The notes beneath the pieces were generated by a model. It ran no database searches. It saw only the letters and a program-made list of their open reading frames with translations, and was not told where the DNA came from. From Isochrysis galbana (taxonomy: Eukaryota; Haptophyta; Isochrysidales; Isochrysidaceae), in the NCBI GenBank assembly GCA_018136815.1, contig CM030931.1, positions 11,090,612 through 11,154,611 of the forward strand: a DNA stretch of 64,000 nucleotides. The letters run 5' to 3'. Shown here piece after piece: positions 41,830 through 51,397 of this stretch. The position numbers and the translations under genes were made by a program. Every line of letters begins with the position of its first letter. Position 1 is the first letter of the stretch.

Positions 41830-42909
41830 ATGGACTCCAATCTCAAGCGTCCTATGGAAGCATCATGTGGAGAGGAGACCCGTCAAGTGTTAGCTCGCCT
41901 GTCTTCTGCTGAGGGACAAGAGGAATCAGTACTCCAAGAAGATGAGCTTGGAGTCGTCCAAGAAGAGCAGCTGCTTGTCCAAGAAGAGCAGGTTGGGGTT
42001 GTCCAAGAAGAGCAGGTTGGGGTTGTCAATGAAGAGCAGCTTGGAGATGTTGAAGAAGAGCAGCTTGGGGTTGTCAATGAAGAGCAGCAGCTTGGAGTTG
42101 AAGAGCATCAGCCTCCAGTCGAACCCCCCGAGCCCAACCCATTGATTGGAGCGATGGATGAGATGGATTGTACCGCTCTGCACCATGCCTGTGAGTTTGG
42201 TGACTCTGGGTGTGTCCAAGCACTCCTTGACGCAAGTGTGGCGGTGGATGTCGTGAACAAGCGTGACAAGACTGCCTTGATGCTCGCGTGTGACAATGGC
42301 CATGTTGTGTGCGCGAACGCATTGCTCGATGCCAATGCCGCTGTGGACACCCAGAACACGGGTGGAGTCACAGCCCTGATGTCGGCATGTCGGCATGGGC
42401 ACAATGTATGCGTTCTAGTGCTCCTGAAGGCGGACGCGAATGTCAACTTGGCAGACAAGGATGGGCACACTGCCTTGATGTTCGCGTGTGACAGTGGCCA
42501 TGAGATATGTACTCGAGCATTGATCGACGCCAATGCGGCCTTGAATCTCCAAGACCACATCGGGGTCTCAGCCTTGATGCTAGCGTCCGAGAAGGGCCAC
42601 GAAACGTGCGTGGATATGTTGATCAAGGCGATGGCGGATGTGGATCTGAAGGACCGGTGCGGGTGGACTGCCTTGATGCGAGCGTGCAAAGCTGACCGTG
42701 ATCTGTGTGCTCATGCACTGCTCTGTGCGAATGCGAGGGTGGACGCCACAAACTTGAATGACTGCACTGCTTTGATGATGGCGTGTGAGCTCGACCATGA
42801 CCACTGTGTGCGTGAACTCATCGAGGCGGATAGAGGCAGGCGGGGAGGGAGAGAGGCAGGCGGGGAGAGAGGCAGGCGGGGAGAGGCGGGGTGGGCAGTT
42901 GGGGGGTGA
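41830..42909 (+). CDS. Ankyrin-repeat protein with acidic VQEEQ repeats
   Basis: The product has 359 residues. Residues 45-95 are an imperfect repeat of about 12 residues, (V/L)G(V/D)V(Q/N)EEQ, encoded by a DNA minisatellite. From about residue 113 there are seven ankyrin repeats of 33 residues with the pattern TALM-AC--GH--C--ALL-ANA-V, unusually Cys-containing at the same place in each repeat. They should form a protein-binding stack. After the last repeat, residues 338-359 are Gly/Arg-rich translation of a GGCGGGGAGAG repeat and may not be native. Either the frame shifts into the LDKH protein that starts 50 bp later, or this is a separate gene. Base composition is less GC-rich than in the flanking genes. 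Confidence 0.7.
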   Translation: MDSNLKRPMEASCGEETRQVLARLSSAEGQEESVLQEDELGVVQEEQLLVQEEQVGVVQEEQVGVVNEEQLGDVEEEQLGVVNEEQQLGVEEHQPPVEPPEPNPLIGAMDEMDCTALHHACEFGDSGCVQALLDASVAVDVVNKRDKTALMLACDNGHVVCANALLDANAAVDTQNTGGVTALMSACRHGHNVCVLVLLKADANVNLADKDGHTALMFACDSGHEICTRALIDANAALNLQDHIGVSALMLASEKGHETCVDMLIKAMADVDLKDRCGWTALMRACKADRDLCAHALLCANARVDATNLNDCTALMMACELDHDHCVRELIEADRGRRGGREAGGERGRRGEAGWAVGG

Positions 42910-42959
42910 GCAGTTGGGGGGTGGGCGGGCGGTGGTCGATGGGCGGTGAAGGTGGGCAG

Positions 42960-43457
42960 TTGGGGGGTGGATACTCTGAATATTTGGACAAGCACACTCT
43001 GGATTGTGGATCGAATGGTCTGAATCAGTTCCAACTCACGAGGCCAACTGACACGACGCTTTCGTATCGATACAAATGCCTCAATGGTATTGACAGTCCA
43101 GCAAACATAGTGCAATCCACACCAAGTGATATCAGGGCGGATGGTAGCGTGATATACTTGGACAAGCACGATGTCGATTGTGGTACAAAGCCAATCGCCA
43201 AATTCAAACTGAATCGACCCACACCCGACACGCTATCGTATGATTACACGTGCAATTCCGTGGAGGCCGCTGGTACATGTCGTGACGTGACGACGGAGTG
43301 GAATAACGAAACCTGGCATAACACTAACCTTGACAAGCACAACGTGGAATGCGAACAGGACGAAGTCATCACGCAATTCCGGCTGAACCGACGAAGCAGC
43401 ACACAGGACAAGCTGAGGTACATGTACAGGTGCTGCAAAATGAGCTCGTCACAATGA
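42960..43457 (+). CDS. Three-fold LDKH/Cys repeat protein
   Basis: The frame is open from 42891 but its first ATG is at about 42939; the meaningful part begins near 42975. It consists of three similar units of about 45-60 residues: YLDKHTLDCGSNGLNQFQL, YLDKHDVDCGTKPIAKFKL and NLDKHNVECEQDEVITQFRL. Each is followed by a T(L)SY-Y-C or KLRYMYRC strand. Consensus: LDKH-(V/L)-C-x(3-5)-(I/L)-x-F-x-L-x-R-x(4-7)-L-Y-Y-C. The two Cys per unit suggest a disulfide-linked beta unit, as in secreted adhesive or lectin-like domains. No signal peptide is visible in this frame, so a 5' exon or the ankyrin frame may precede it. I do not recognise the family. Confidence 0.55.
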   Translation: MGGGYSEYLDKHTLDCGSNGLNQFQLTRPTDTTLSYRYKCLNGIDSPANIVQSTPSDIRADGSVIYLDKHDVDCGTKPIAKFKLNRPTPDTLSYDYTCNSVEAAGTCRDVTTEWNNETWHNTNLDKHNVECEQDEVITQFRLNRRSSTQDKLRYMYRCCKMSSSQ

Positions 43458-43748
43458 CGTCTCAGGTGACAACGAACGGAAGCATGGTGGCCTCCATCAG
43501 TGCCTCCGTTGATTCTTTGGACTTACTCGCACTTCGCACGGCCCCCCTGTTGCTTCGGAGCCCTCGTCCAATTCGACATGCATGTCGACCCGTGTCCTAC
43601 AGGAAGTCGGGGCCCACGCTCCGCACACTCTCTAACGCTCAGCAACGTGTGCTTGGGATCCGCTCACATCCCTCTGCCTTCGTCGCTGACGACGTCGACC
43701 AATGGACAAATGCGCGTGCGAGTTGAGCATCGTCGTGTGTATATCCCG

Positions 43749-44300
43749 TTATCGATTTTGCAGCGACACCAACCATGAAATGGAAGCTTTGATGGTATCT
43801 ATTCTGGGGACTTTCCACTCGATGCTTCGACCGAACATCCACCGAAGGATACCCCAGACGGCGTTCTGGAAATCTTCACCCTGAGTGTTTTCCACATTGG
43901 TCCTCACATGTGCCAACCAAAAGCTCGATGTAGGTGAATGTACAGTTGAGGAGAACGCCAGCTGGAGTGGGACATCATCTCCTTGTGCAAGTATACCTCT
44001 TCCGGTACGCATTACCATGTCTGCGACAGCTTCGAACACCTCTTTCTTCACAGACTCGATGCTTTCTCTCACGGCACTACAATCCCAATGTTTGTATCTT
44101 TGGAGCTCTGTGGTGAAATTGGAGTCACGTTGGAGCTCTTCACAAATACATATATTCATTATGTCACTGTTCACATCACTAAACTCCAACCATTCCTTGT
44201 CAGACATCTGTGCTATGCTCATAGACGCTAGTGATTCCACGGAACGCTTCCTTTTTCCTAGCAGCCCATTCACGACAGATTGGGGATCCCTTTCGCCCAT
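43749..44300 (-). CDS. Unrecognised 183-residue protein
   Basis: An ATG-started open frame with ordinary amino-acid composition: MGERDPQSVVNGLLGKRKRS (basic), then helical EWLEFSDVNSDIMNICICEE, EVFEAVADMVMRTGRGILAQ, a Ser/Thr part and a C-terminal WMFGRSIEWKVPRIDTIKAS. There are no known motifs, signal peptide or membrane segment. It is convergent with the LDKH ORF and divergent from the ORF at 44397. Its base composition is less GC-rich than most of the window, like its neighbours. Confidence 0.45.
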   Translation of the reverse strand: MGERDPQSVVNGLLGKRKRSVESLASMSIAQMSDKEWLEFSDVNSDIMNICICEELQRDSNFTTELQRYKHWDCSAVRESIESVKKEVFEAVADMVMRTGRGILAQGDDVPLQLAFSSTVHSPTSSFWLAHVRTNVENTQGEDFQNAVWGILRWMFGRSIEWKVPRIDTIKASISWLVSLQNR

Positions 44301-44396
44301 AGGAAGCGCTCGTGGTACTAGGAAGATTAGATTATATTAATCCTGTCACGAAATACCTAGGCCTACAGGCTTTGGCCATGCGTAAAAGCTAACGTT

Positions 44397-44747
44397 ATGT
44401 ACGAAGGCGCTATGCGACCAGAAGCGCGCCCTTCCTCCTCGGTGCCACAAGGCAGACGAAACCATGGCAGGAGGCGGAGGGCGGAAGCTCTCCTACACTC
44501 TCACAAAAAAAAATGTACAAAATGTGGAAGACCACCTCCCGATTCGATCATGTATCAGAAGTTATGCAACCGCATTCTTGGTCGCCCCAATCCGGAGAAA
44601 CACAACAATACTGAACGCAATTCCACGACAACAATACTCATAAATAAAAGGCACAAAAGGCAGCCTACACCGTCTACGCGGAAGACTGACGATCACTCAA
44701 GTATCAGTGATGAAGACTGGAACAAGATTATTTCGGGAGATCTCTAA
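44397..44747 (+). CDS. Small basic orphan ORF
   Basis: The frame has 116 codons and starts MYEGAMRPEARPSSSVPQGR. It is rich in Arg, Lys and Asn, with one CTKCG pair (KKKCTKCGRPPPDS) and an acidic end (SISDEDWNKIISGDL). It could be a small nucleic-acid-binding protein or a chance ORF. About 100 bp separate it from the divergent 183-residue gene. Confidence 0.35.
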   Translation: MYEGAMRPEARPSSSVPQGRRNHGRRRRAEALLHSHKKKCTKCGRPPPDSIMYQKLCNRILGRPNPEKHNNTERNSTTTILINKRHKRQPTPSTRKTDDHSSISDEDWNKIISGDL

Positions 44748-44884
44748 ACGTCACAAAAAGTCAGGTAAATCGGACCCCTTCGTTCAGGCTGACATCGCCA
44801 GCATACCCTCTTGCCAAACGAGTGGGTTGGATAGCGCTACCCTCATGATCCCCACGATCTTCCGCGATTGAACGCTTTTCCATG

Positions 44885-45055
44885 CGGTGGGGGGGGGGAG
44901 GTGATGGTGATTGAACGCGTTCCACGTGTAGGCTGATGGTGATTGAACGCTTTTTCCATGCGGTGGGGGTGATGGTGATTGAGCGCGTTCCACGTGTAGG
45001 CTGATGGTGATTGAACGCTTTTCCATGCGGTGGGTGATGGTGATTGAGCGCTTCT
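44885..45055. repeat. Minisatellite, GTGATGGTGATTGA units
   Basis: The phrase GTGATGGTGATTGA(A/G)CGC appears repeatedly, alternating with TTTTCCATGCGGTGGG and GTTCCACGTGTAGGC. The compound unit is about 65 bp with two to three copies. The GTTCCACGTGTAGG part contains an E-box-like CACGTG each time. Confidence 0.75.
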
Positions 45056-45500
45056 CGCCTTACTAGCTACTAGCTACCATGGAAGAAGAACACGAAAAAG
45101 CGGTTGGACATGGACATGATTGTTTCCCATCCTCTTGGCTCTTGGATCTTATTTGCTAGTCACTGTGTTCATTGGGCTTGATCTTGATCTCTTATCTCAA
45201 ACTCAAAACTGCCTCTTTTCTTCACCCCGGCTAGGTTAAGGTTAGACCGCCGCTACGTTTACGTTTTACGTTTTGGTTTTGGCGGGGTGGGGGGCGAGAA
45301 AATATAAATCTCTCGGGGTCCCATGGTGGGGGGGCGGAGAGAAAAAGCCGAACCTGAGCTTTCGTCTCTCCCTCCGGCAACGGCAATGGCACCAATGGCA
45401 CCTCCGCGCTCGACTTCGCACTTGCCGCAGTAGCCAGCGCGGCCCTTAGTCCTTAGTCATTAGGCCTTTGGCTTCCGGATCGCCTATGCCCCTCAAAGAG
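45056..45500. other. Intergenic, no gene seen
   Basis: AT-rich then GC-rich sequence. It includes ACGTTTACGTTTTACGTTTTGG near 45253-45275 and a G-rich stretch at 45285-45340. No coding potential is recognised. Confidence 0.35.
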
Positions 45501-45515
45501 GTCGCGGCGTCAGTG

Positions 45516-45633
45516 GAAAAAAAAATCTTCTTAAAAATCCCCGCTACATGCGCGGCATGAGGCAGTGGCTTGTGCCCCCATCAACCCCCTCGCCCTTCCC
45601 CAGTTCCCTCTTTGGCGGAGAAGCTGGTTCCGG
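45516..45633 (-). mobile_element. 118-bp 5'-truncated LINE insertion with 15-bp TSD
   Basis: GTCGCGGCGTCAGTG is repeated exactly at 45501-45515 and 45634-45648. The insert is only the last 118 bp of the LINE 3' UTR (subfamily B, as at 1-200), ending GGGGATTTTTAAGAAG plus a T run. It proves which end of this family is primed at integration. Confidence 0.9.
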
Positions 45634-45897
45634 GTCGCGGCGTCAGTGAAAGGAGCGACCATCGGGATCGGGCGCGCGGGTCGGGGCATCAAGTCAACTT
45701 GTAAGTGAATTCGAAGCACAAGTATTCAAGCACGCACAAATACTGAGACTAAGACAGGAAACCACGAGTTGTCAATCGTTGAAGAACAATTCGCGATACG
45801 CACAGCACTGGAATCCAATCATCGATATGTGCTGAAGACGTCACTTCCTGTTGAGCGTGCCCTCCCGGCAATGTAAGGTCACGACCACTCAGCCTCC

Positions 45898-46668
45898 TTA
45901 GATACTGCCTAGACTCCACGTCGTCACCTTGCGTACGGGGACACTCCGGGTCATCTCAAGTGCGTCCGTCTCGGAGAGCGGCGGTGTGTATCCGTCCCTA
46001 GTCCATGTCACAGGGCGGCCAGCGGCCTCGAGCTTCCGGCGTTCCAGCTTGGCGGCTCGCTGCTGCTGGAGGCTTGCCTGATATTCCGCGAGCAGCCCCA
46101 TCCGCTGAGCGGGTGCTTCCCTTCGTTGAGAGTTGCGGATTGCAGCATCAAGCTGGGCTTGCGCCTGTTTCTCTCTCTCTCTCCTAGCCTTATACGGGTC
46201 ACCGCAATCACCAGTTGAAGGGTCCCATCGAGGCATGGAAGCCAGCCTTGGGTGCACGCAATACTCCACGCGTGACGACGTTGGTGGAGCGTTGACACGC
46301 TCCTCTGCCGCTCGGATGTGCCTCTCACTGTAATGGAATTTGGTGCTGTCAGGCACATACATCCGCCGCTCCTCATTGTCGAGGACCTCCGCGCGGAAGT
46401 TGTAGTCTGCACGCTTGTGTGAGTCGTACTTGGAAAGCGTGCGCATGAGAGGTCTCTCCGGGAAGATCTTAAAGTTGTCCGGCACCACAGACTGGTTCCA
46501 GGCTGGCTTGTTTACGCCGAGGCGGTCAGGGATCTTGGCCGCCTTTACCTCCATCCTAGCAGCAAGAGCGCTCCGCGGCACAGCCTCCTCGTCGAACGCG
46601 GACGTGGTCATGTCAAAGTTGATCTGCGCTCTCCGCCCGCGGCTCTTCTCGAACGAGCCGCCTCCCAT
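45898..46668 (-). CDS. Charged 256-residue protein, possibly axonemal
   Basis: An ATG-started intronless frame. The protein is rich in Arg, Lys, Glu and Ala. Notable stretches are ALAARMEVKAAKIPDRLGVN, KYDSHKRADYNFRAEVLDN, DPYKARREREKQAQAQL, a helical part with QASLQQQRAAKLERRKLEAA, and a C-terminal RPVTWTRDGYTPPLSETD. No signal peptide or membrane segment is seen. The mixture of short Pro/Tyr-containing motifs with a charged helix resembles ciliary microtubule-associated proteins in style, but I cannot name a family. It is divergent from the SEC14-like gene, with about 330 bp between the starts. Confidence 0.6.
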   Translation of the reverse strand: MGGGSFEKSRGRRAQINFDMTTSAFDEEAVPRSALAARMEVKAAKIPDRLGVNKPAWNQSVVPDNFKIFPERPLMRTLSKYDSHKRADYNFRAEVLDNEERRMYVPDSTKFHYSERHIRAAEERVNAPPTSSRVEYCVHPRLASMPRWDPSTGDCGDPYKARREREKQAQAQLDAAIRNSQRREAPAQRMGLLAEYQASLQQQRAAKLERRKLEAAGRPVTWTRDGYTPPLSETDALEMTRSVPVRKVTTWSLGSI

Positions 46669-46996
46669 TGTGGCCGGGCTTTCTCCTTCGCTAGCTCTCT
46701 TCTCTGTGCGCGTGCGGAAACGACCGAGCCGACGTGAGGCGATCGTTTCGATTCAGCTGCCGTGCCCCCACTCTGGACCACGGACGCGGGTGTCCCCCTC
46801 CGGTATCATCCCTCCGCCCCTCCTCCCCCCCCCCCCGCTGCCTCATCACACCAGGCAGTGTGAAACCACATCTCGGGCACTTCCGACAACCAGACCAGCA
46901 ACACAACAATAAAAACGCCCTCGACCGACTAACGGCCAACATAACAATAAAAACGCCCTCGACCGCCCCCCCCCCCCCCCCCCCAGAACGCTCGTG
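46669..46996. promoter_or_regulatory. Upstream region shared by two divergent genes
   Basis: It is C-rich, with C runs at 46825-46838 and 46967-46984, the second only about 12 bp before the first ATG of the SEC14-like gene. Two copies of an AACAATAAAAACGCCCTCGAC phrase lie at about 46905-46965. Probably a bidirectional promoter. Confidence 0.4.
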
Positions 46997-47983
46997 ATGG
47001 GACCCACCGACCGAACGAACAGCAAAACAGCGACGGCAGCATCTCGGGCTGCGCCTGCTGTTCCACTCTCCTCTCTCCCTCCTCCTCTGTCCCTGCGGCG
47101 CTCGCGTCGGCGGAGAGGTCGCGTGAGGATGGGGTTGCTCTCCTCATTGCGCTCGTCACAGTCCCACACGCGCGACGCGAGCGCGGTCGCTGACGGCGAG
47201 GCAGTGGCAGTCGAGCAGCTGCGTTCTCTGCTCGCAAGCAGAGGGCTCGCGGCTGAGGATATGCCCCCACAGCCCGACCTGCTGCGCTTCCTCCGCGCAC
47301 GCGCCATGATCGTGACTAAGGCGTCCGACTTTTTGCTCAAAGACCTTGCTTGGCGTCGGGAGAACAGGATCGCAGTACGCAGCATGGAAGACGCCTCGAC
47401 TGTTTTGGGCTGTAATGTCTCAAAGCTGCAGGCTATCTTGCCGCACGCCTGTCCGGGAGGTGTGGACAAGCTAGGCCGCCCGATTCTTTTCAAACACTTT
47501 GGTGGCCAGTGCGAGCTTCGAAAGATGCTGAAGGAGACCACCGAGGACAAACTCCATGACTACAATTGGTGGCTCAATGAGCAGTACGTGCGCAAGCTGG
47601 ACGAATTGGGTGCCAAAAAGTGGGTCGTCATCATCGATGCAAAAGCATGGTATCCAGGACTTTTTGATGGGATTGCTTTTAGATTTCTCAAATCAATGGC
47701 GCAGGTTGACGCTGACCACTACCCAGAACGGCTCGGCGCAATGATCATCATCAATGCGCCCGCCACCCTTGCATTCTGTTGGAGAGTTGTGCGCACTTGG
47801 CTCGATGAAGAGACGCGCCGTAAAATCGACATCATTTCCAACGGGAGCCCCATGCGCGCTCGGGAGCGCATACTTGAGCTCGCTCATCCTGATCAGCTTC
47901 CAGAGCAGTATTGTGGAAATGCAGCGCCGCTCGACGCATGGCCCGCATGGCCTGAGTGTTCAGGATTACCATTCGGAGCATAG
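46997..47983 (+). CDS. SEC14 / CRAL-TRIO lipid-transfer protein
   Basis: The frame from the first ATG has 328 codons. The first 44 residues are Ser/Pro/Arg-rich and may be a leader; Met45 (position 47129, MGLLSSLRSS) is an alternative start giving 284 residues. The CRAL-TRIO N-domain is visible as PDLLRFLRARAMIVTKASDF then LLKDLAWRRENRI. The lipid-binding domain follows: GVDKLGRPILFKHFGG, WWLNEQYVRKLDELGAKKWV, VIIDAKAWYPGLF, FLKSMAQVDADHYPERLGAM, IIINAPATLAFCWRVVRTWL and KIDIISNG. Such proteins move phosphatidylinositol or other lipids between membranes. It is intronless. A short C-terminal tail follows the domain. The family is clear; the lipid is unknown. Confidence 0.85.
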   Translation: MGPTDRTNSKTATAASRAAPAVPLSSLPPPLSLRRSRRRRGRVRMGLLSSLRSSQSHTRDASAVADGEAVAVEQLRSLLASRGLAAEDMPPQPDLLRFLRARAMIVTKASDFLLKDLAWRRENRIAVRSMEDASTVLGCNVSKLQAILPHACPGGVDKLGRPILFKHFGGQCELRKMLKETTEDKLHDYNWWLNEQYVRKLDELGAKKWVVIIDAKAWYPGLFDGIAFRFLKSMAQVDADHYPERLGAMIIINAPATLAFCWRVVRTWLDEETRRKIDIISNGSPMRARERILELAHPDQLPEQYCGNAAPLDAWPAWPECSGLPFGA

Positions 47984-48884
47984 AACGGCACGCCGTGCAT
48001 GCATCAGGGTCCGTCAGTATTGGCGTATTGGCTCCCTTTGGAATGCATGTGAATATCCCCGCACCCATGTGCCAGAGTCGGAATTGAGATTGAAGTGGCC
48101 CGTCACCCGTCATCCACCCCACATTCAATCACTCGCCCCTAATGTTATTCCTCCTCATCCTGTCCTTTGCCCTTTGGGCACTAAGATTAAGGTTACCCGA
48201 TACCCGCAAGGCAGGGCTAGAGAGAGCCAGGGGGGGGGGGGGGGGGAGCGAGAAAAATAGTTGGGGGAATAGAATGGTTTGGGCGCAATGGTTGCGGTTG
48301 CGGTTGGAAATTGATTATAAATGAACGGTTTGGGTTTGGAGAGTTGAGTAGCTATTACTATTACTATTACCTAAAGGCTAAAGGCCTCAAGAACCTCGTG
48401 CGAGGACGGCCGCTGGTGACCAAGCCCCAATGCCGGGGCCTCGTACTCGCATTGACGGTGGTTGTGAGTTGTGAGTTGGGAGGTCTCCCAATTCGGGGGG
48501 AGGTGCACGGAGACATTAATCGCTCAAGCACCGATGATCTCACTAGAGCCGGTGCGTCTGAACTAGTATGAACTACGCGTGCGGCCAGGACACCCTTTGT
48601 TTCTCACCCACAGGCAGCTTGGGCATGCGAGTCGTGTCGTCCGACAGTGCTGATGGGGCCCTCGGAAGATCCCAGGCCAACCTGTCAACCTGTCAGTATC
48701 TGGACCCGGGGTAGCGATGCGCTGTAGTAGGCCTTCCATGGTAGCTGGCTGTCCGTGGGTGTGCGCCATGCACAGGTAACTCGGCGACAACAAACGTCAA
48801 AGGCTCGATCGTTTACGACGATGACGCACCATTTCTCCTACCCACTTGGCGCTCTGGAGACGTGTAACCATACGGCTAAAAAGT
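47984..48884. other. Intergenic, no recognised gene
   Basis: It contains a 16-17 bp G run at 48231-48247 and an ACTATTACTATTAC microsatellite near 48353. No coding sequence is recognised on either strand. Confidence 0.35.
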
Positions 48885-48888
48885 TCCG

Positions 48889-49524
48889 TCCTACATTATA
48901 GGACCGCGTCCTACGATTTCGGTGTATTTGTAGGACCCTGAGCTTGAAAGCCACACAACTTTCGAGAGTGAAGGATTGGGACTTCCCACCAACTGAAGGA
49001 TAGTCCCAACTCAGTCTTGAGATCCTTAGCTCCCACTATGGCCAAGGCTGTAGACTTCGTCTTGACCGAGCTTTCGGCTCCAGCGTGAACTGAGTACTTC
49101 GGCCATCGGAGGCCATCGGGTGCGTCGAGAGTTTTGTTTTTGCCCCGCAATAGGCGGCAAAAGCAGCCAAAACTCTCATTGGGCTTCAAAACCAAGCTTG
49201 GTCTCCACTTAAGGTCGAAAAGAACCCATGCCAAAGAGCATTTCATCTCGTGGGAGCAAGTTCTAGGGAGCTCATCATGAGCCTCAAATCGTGTCCTCAG
49301 GTGTTTGCGGCAATTCGTAGGACAACGCCGTTTTTTGCCGGGAAGGCTTCCGCGAGTGGCAAATAACTCATTATTCTTTGAGAATGGCGTCTTGAGCCTC
49401 TAGGAGGACTCAATGAGGGCAATGAGATGAACACAAAAACCAAATCCTAGCTCCCCATTCCTAGATTGAACCGTGTCTTCATAGTTCACAACGTCGTCCT
49501 ACATTGTAGGACTCGTCCTATACA
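48889..49524. repeat. Repeat region bounded by GTCCTACATT-A/G-TAGGAC palindromes
   Basis: Near-palindromes GTCCTACATTATAGGAC (about 48889-48905) and GTCCTACATTGTAGGAC (about 49495-49511) mark the two ends. Each is followed by (C)GTCCTA, and a lone CGTAGGACAACG lies at 49316. The right end matches the left end of the 8.2-kb element in reverse complement. The interior (about 600 bp) has no clear ORF and includes the phrases TTGAGAATGGCGTC and AACTCTCATTGGGC. It may be a non-autonomous DNA transposon. Confidence 0.4.
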
Positions 49525-49653
49525 TAACCAAACTATTTTTCCTTTGTAACTTTTCAAACTTTGGTATTTGCTATTCTCGGGGTTATCGCTCTTTTTGTAT
49601 TCATATTCCTTATTATACGTTTCATAATTATCCCCATCATCGAATACCAAGAT

Positions 49654-50482
49654 AAATATCGACATAGTTGTTGCGTCAGCTCGCGAGCTCGCAGGGTTTT
49701 GGAGCTTACACTGATATCAGTACCTTGTATCAGCTTGCAAGCTGCAACAACAAAACTGACGTCCTAAAAACAAAACTGCCGGCGCCGCGCCGCCGCTAAT
49801 GCCTTGCCACGCTCGCGAGGGGACTACAGCCACAGAGTGCGAGCGATGCGCAATGGGAGTATGCGAGTGCAATTGAACCTCCACCTCACTCTCACTCTCC
49901 AGAAGTGGGAGGATCTGCACAGTAATCCACTGGGGCAAGAATCCTCAAAAATGGGGCGTTGATGATAATCTGACAGAGCCCAGCCCACTCCCTGCTACAG
50001 ATCCAAAAAAGACGCTCGCCCAGGAAAGACCTTCATCGGATACCAAAAAAACTCCCAACGGCTTCGAACCGCGCACTTCTGGCGACCTGCACATACGTGA
50101 ACTTCAATGAGCCACTACGACCAGAACTTCGACAGAATGCAACTAACCAAAGCAAGTACTTTTGTCTTCTAGGCGGCCCCGCCCTCCTGCATCATTCTGT
50201 CATGAGTTCTTTCTCCCAGTTTCTGGAGGGTAGCCGAGCAGAGCGGAGCGCAGCGGCCTCGCTCGCAGGGGTATGCAGAGCTCTGAGGCCTGCGGCCTGC
50301 GGTCGTACGTACTGGTACTAGTACTACTACAACTAAAAGTAAAAAGTAAAAATATCGCTATGTTGTCGTTTTAATTCTATCTGTTAGCTGAGAGGTGATA
50401 TCAGTGATCTGCCTCAATTGAGCTCTTACTAATATCAGAAAGCTGATATTAGTACTGATACAACAACTATGAATATCGATAT
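49654..50482. repeat. AT-rich element with imperfect terminal inverted repeats
   Basis: AATATCGACATAGTTGTTGC (from about 49655) matches, in reverse complement, the right end at 50460-50482 (ATATCGATATTCATAGTTG, then TTG). Inside are further small palindromes, such as CTGATATCAG near 49713 and GATATCAGTGATC near 50392. No transposase ORF lies between, so it would be non-autonomous. The pairing is imperfect and chance AT-rich similarity is possible. Confidence 0.35.
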
Positions 50483-51379
50483 GACGAATTGGGATGGCCC
50501 TTAGGGCCTGAGGGCAATGAGGAAGGGGCCATGCCGGCGGCAGGCGCGGCGGAGGAGACGAGTTCGGAGGTGCTGACGGGCTGAAGCCCGTCAGCAGAGG
50601 AAGGCGGGCAGGCGGGCTTGAGCGAGGGCGAGGACGGCGGCGAAAGCGACATTGAGCGAGCGGCGAGAGGCGAGGGTGAGTGTGAGGAGGGCTGTGGTGG
50701 CAGGGGCTGGCGAGGCGAGGAGGGATTGTAAGGTCTGAGTGTTACGAGAGCGAGAGCGACGAGAGCGAGAGCGACGACGGATGACGACTGACGACAGGAC
50801 GACGGACAACGACACCCAGGAAAACACCCCGACTCTCGCCCCACGACTTTCTCACATAACTCGACTGAAATCAAACCCAAACACTCCGGCCAGACAACGA
50901 CGGACGACGATCAGAAGGCGATCTGTCGACGATCTTGTCTGGAACGGGAATCGCACCATAACGGAAACGAGGGGCAATCCTGCTACGCAGGATTCCAAGA
51001 GACCTACCAAATAAGACGAAAGGAGTGCGATGTGCTTAAGGGGGAGGTACGAAGAGATCGCAAATTAAACCTGATTGCCCCCAGAAGCAGATAAAGAACC
51101 GCAGGGGAGATAGCAAATTAAACCTATCTGCGAGGCGCCTGGGAGGAAGAAAGGTGGGGAAACTTCCCTTCTCTTTCGAGAGGAAGAGAGAGGGCGCTCC
51201 ACAACCCACGATCCCATGCATCCAAGCGAAGCTTTTGACCGAGAACGTGAACGAGAGAATTATAACGATAAATACCGAACGACGAAGAGAAGAGCGAAGC
51301 CTAACGAGTGTCGATTCGCGAATGCGACACGATATGGTGTACGGAAGAGAATAGTGTCTAAGTTACAAGTTAGGGGACC
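50483..51379. other. No recognised gene
   Basis: A GAGAGCGAGAGCGACGA minisatellite lies at about 50745-50775. Two copies of a phrase, AGATCGCAAATTAAACCTGA / AGATAGCAAATTAAACCTAT, lie at about 51055 and 51108. Frames up to 137 codons exist on the minus strand but are low-complexity Ser/Pro. Confidence 0.35.
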
Positions 51380-51397
51380 CTATCAGTTTACTGATAG
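51380..51397 (-). repeat. Solo LINE-type 5' hairpin
   Basis: CTATCAGT / ACTGATAG with a 2-nt loop, the same stem as at 216-233. With flanking bases (CACAACTATC... GATAGGG on the minus strand) about 27 positions match the start of the element at 213. No ATG follows at the expected distance, so this appears to be a truncated or eroded 5' end. Confidence 0.55.

Noticed and set aside
44885..45055. CRISPR-like array
   Set aside because: The repeats are a compound minisatellite with near-identical spacers in a eukaryotic genome; no cas genes are present.
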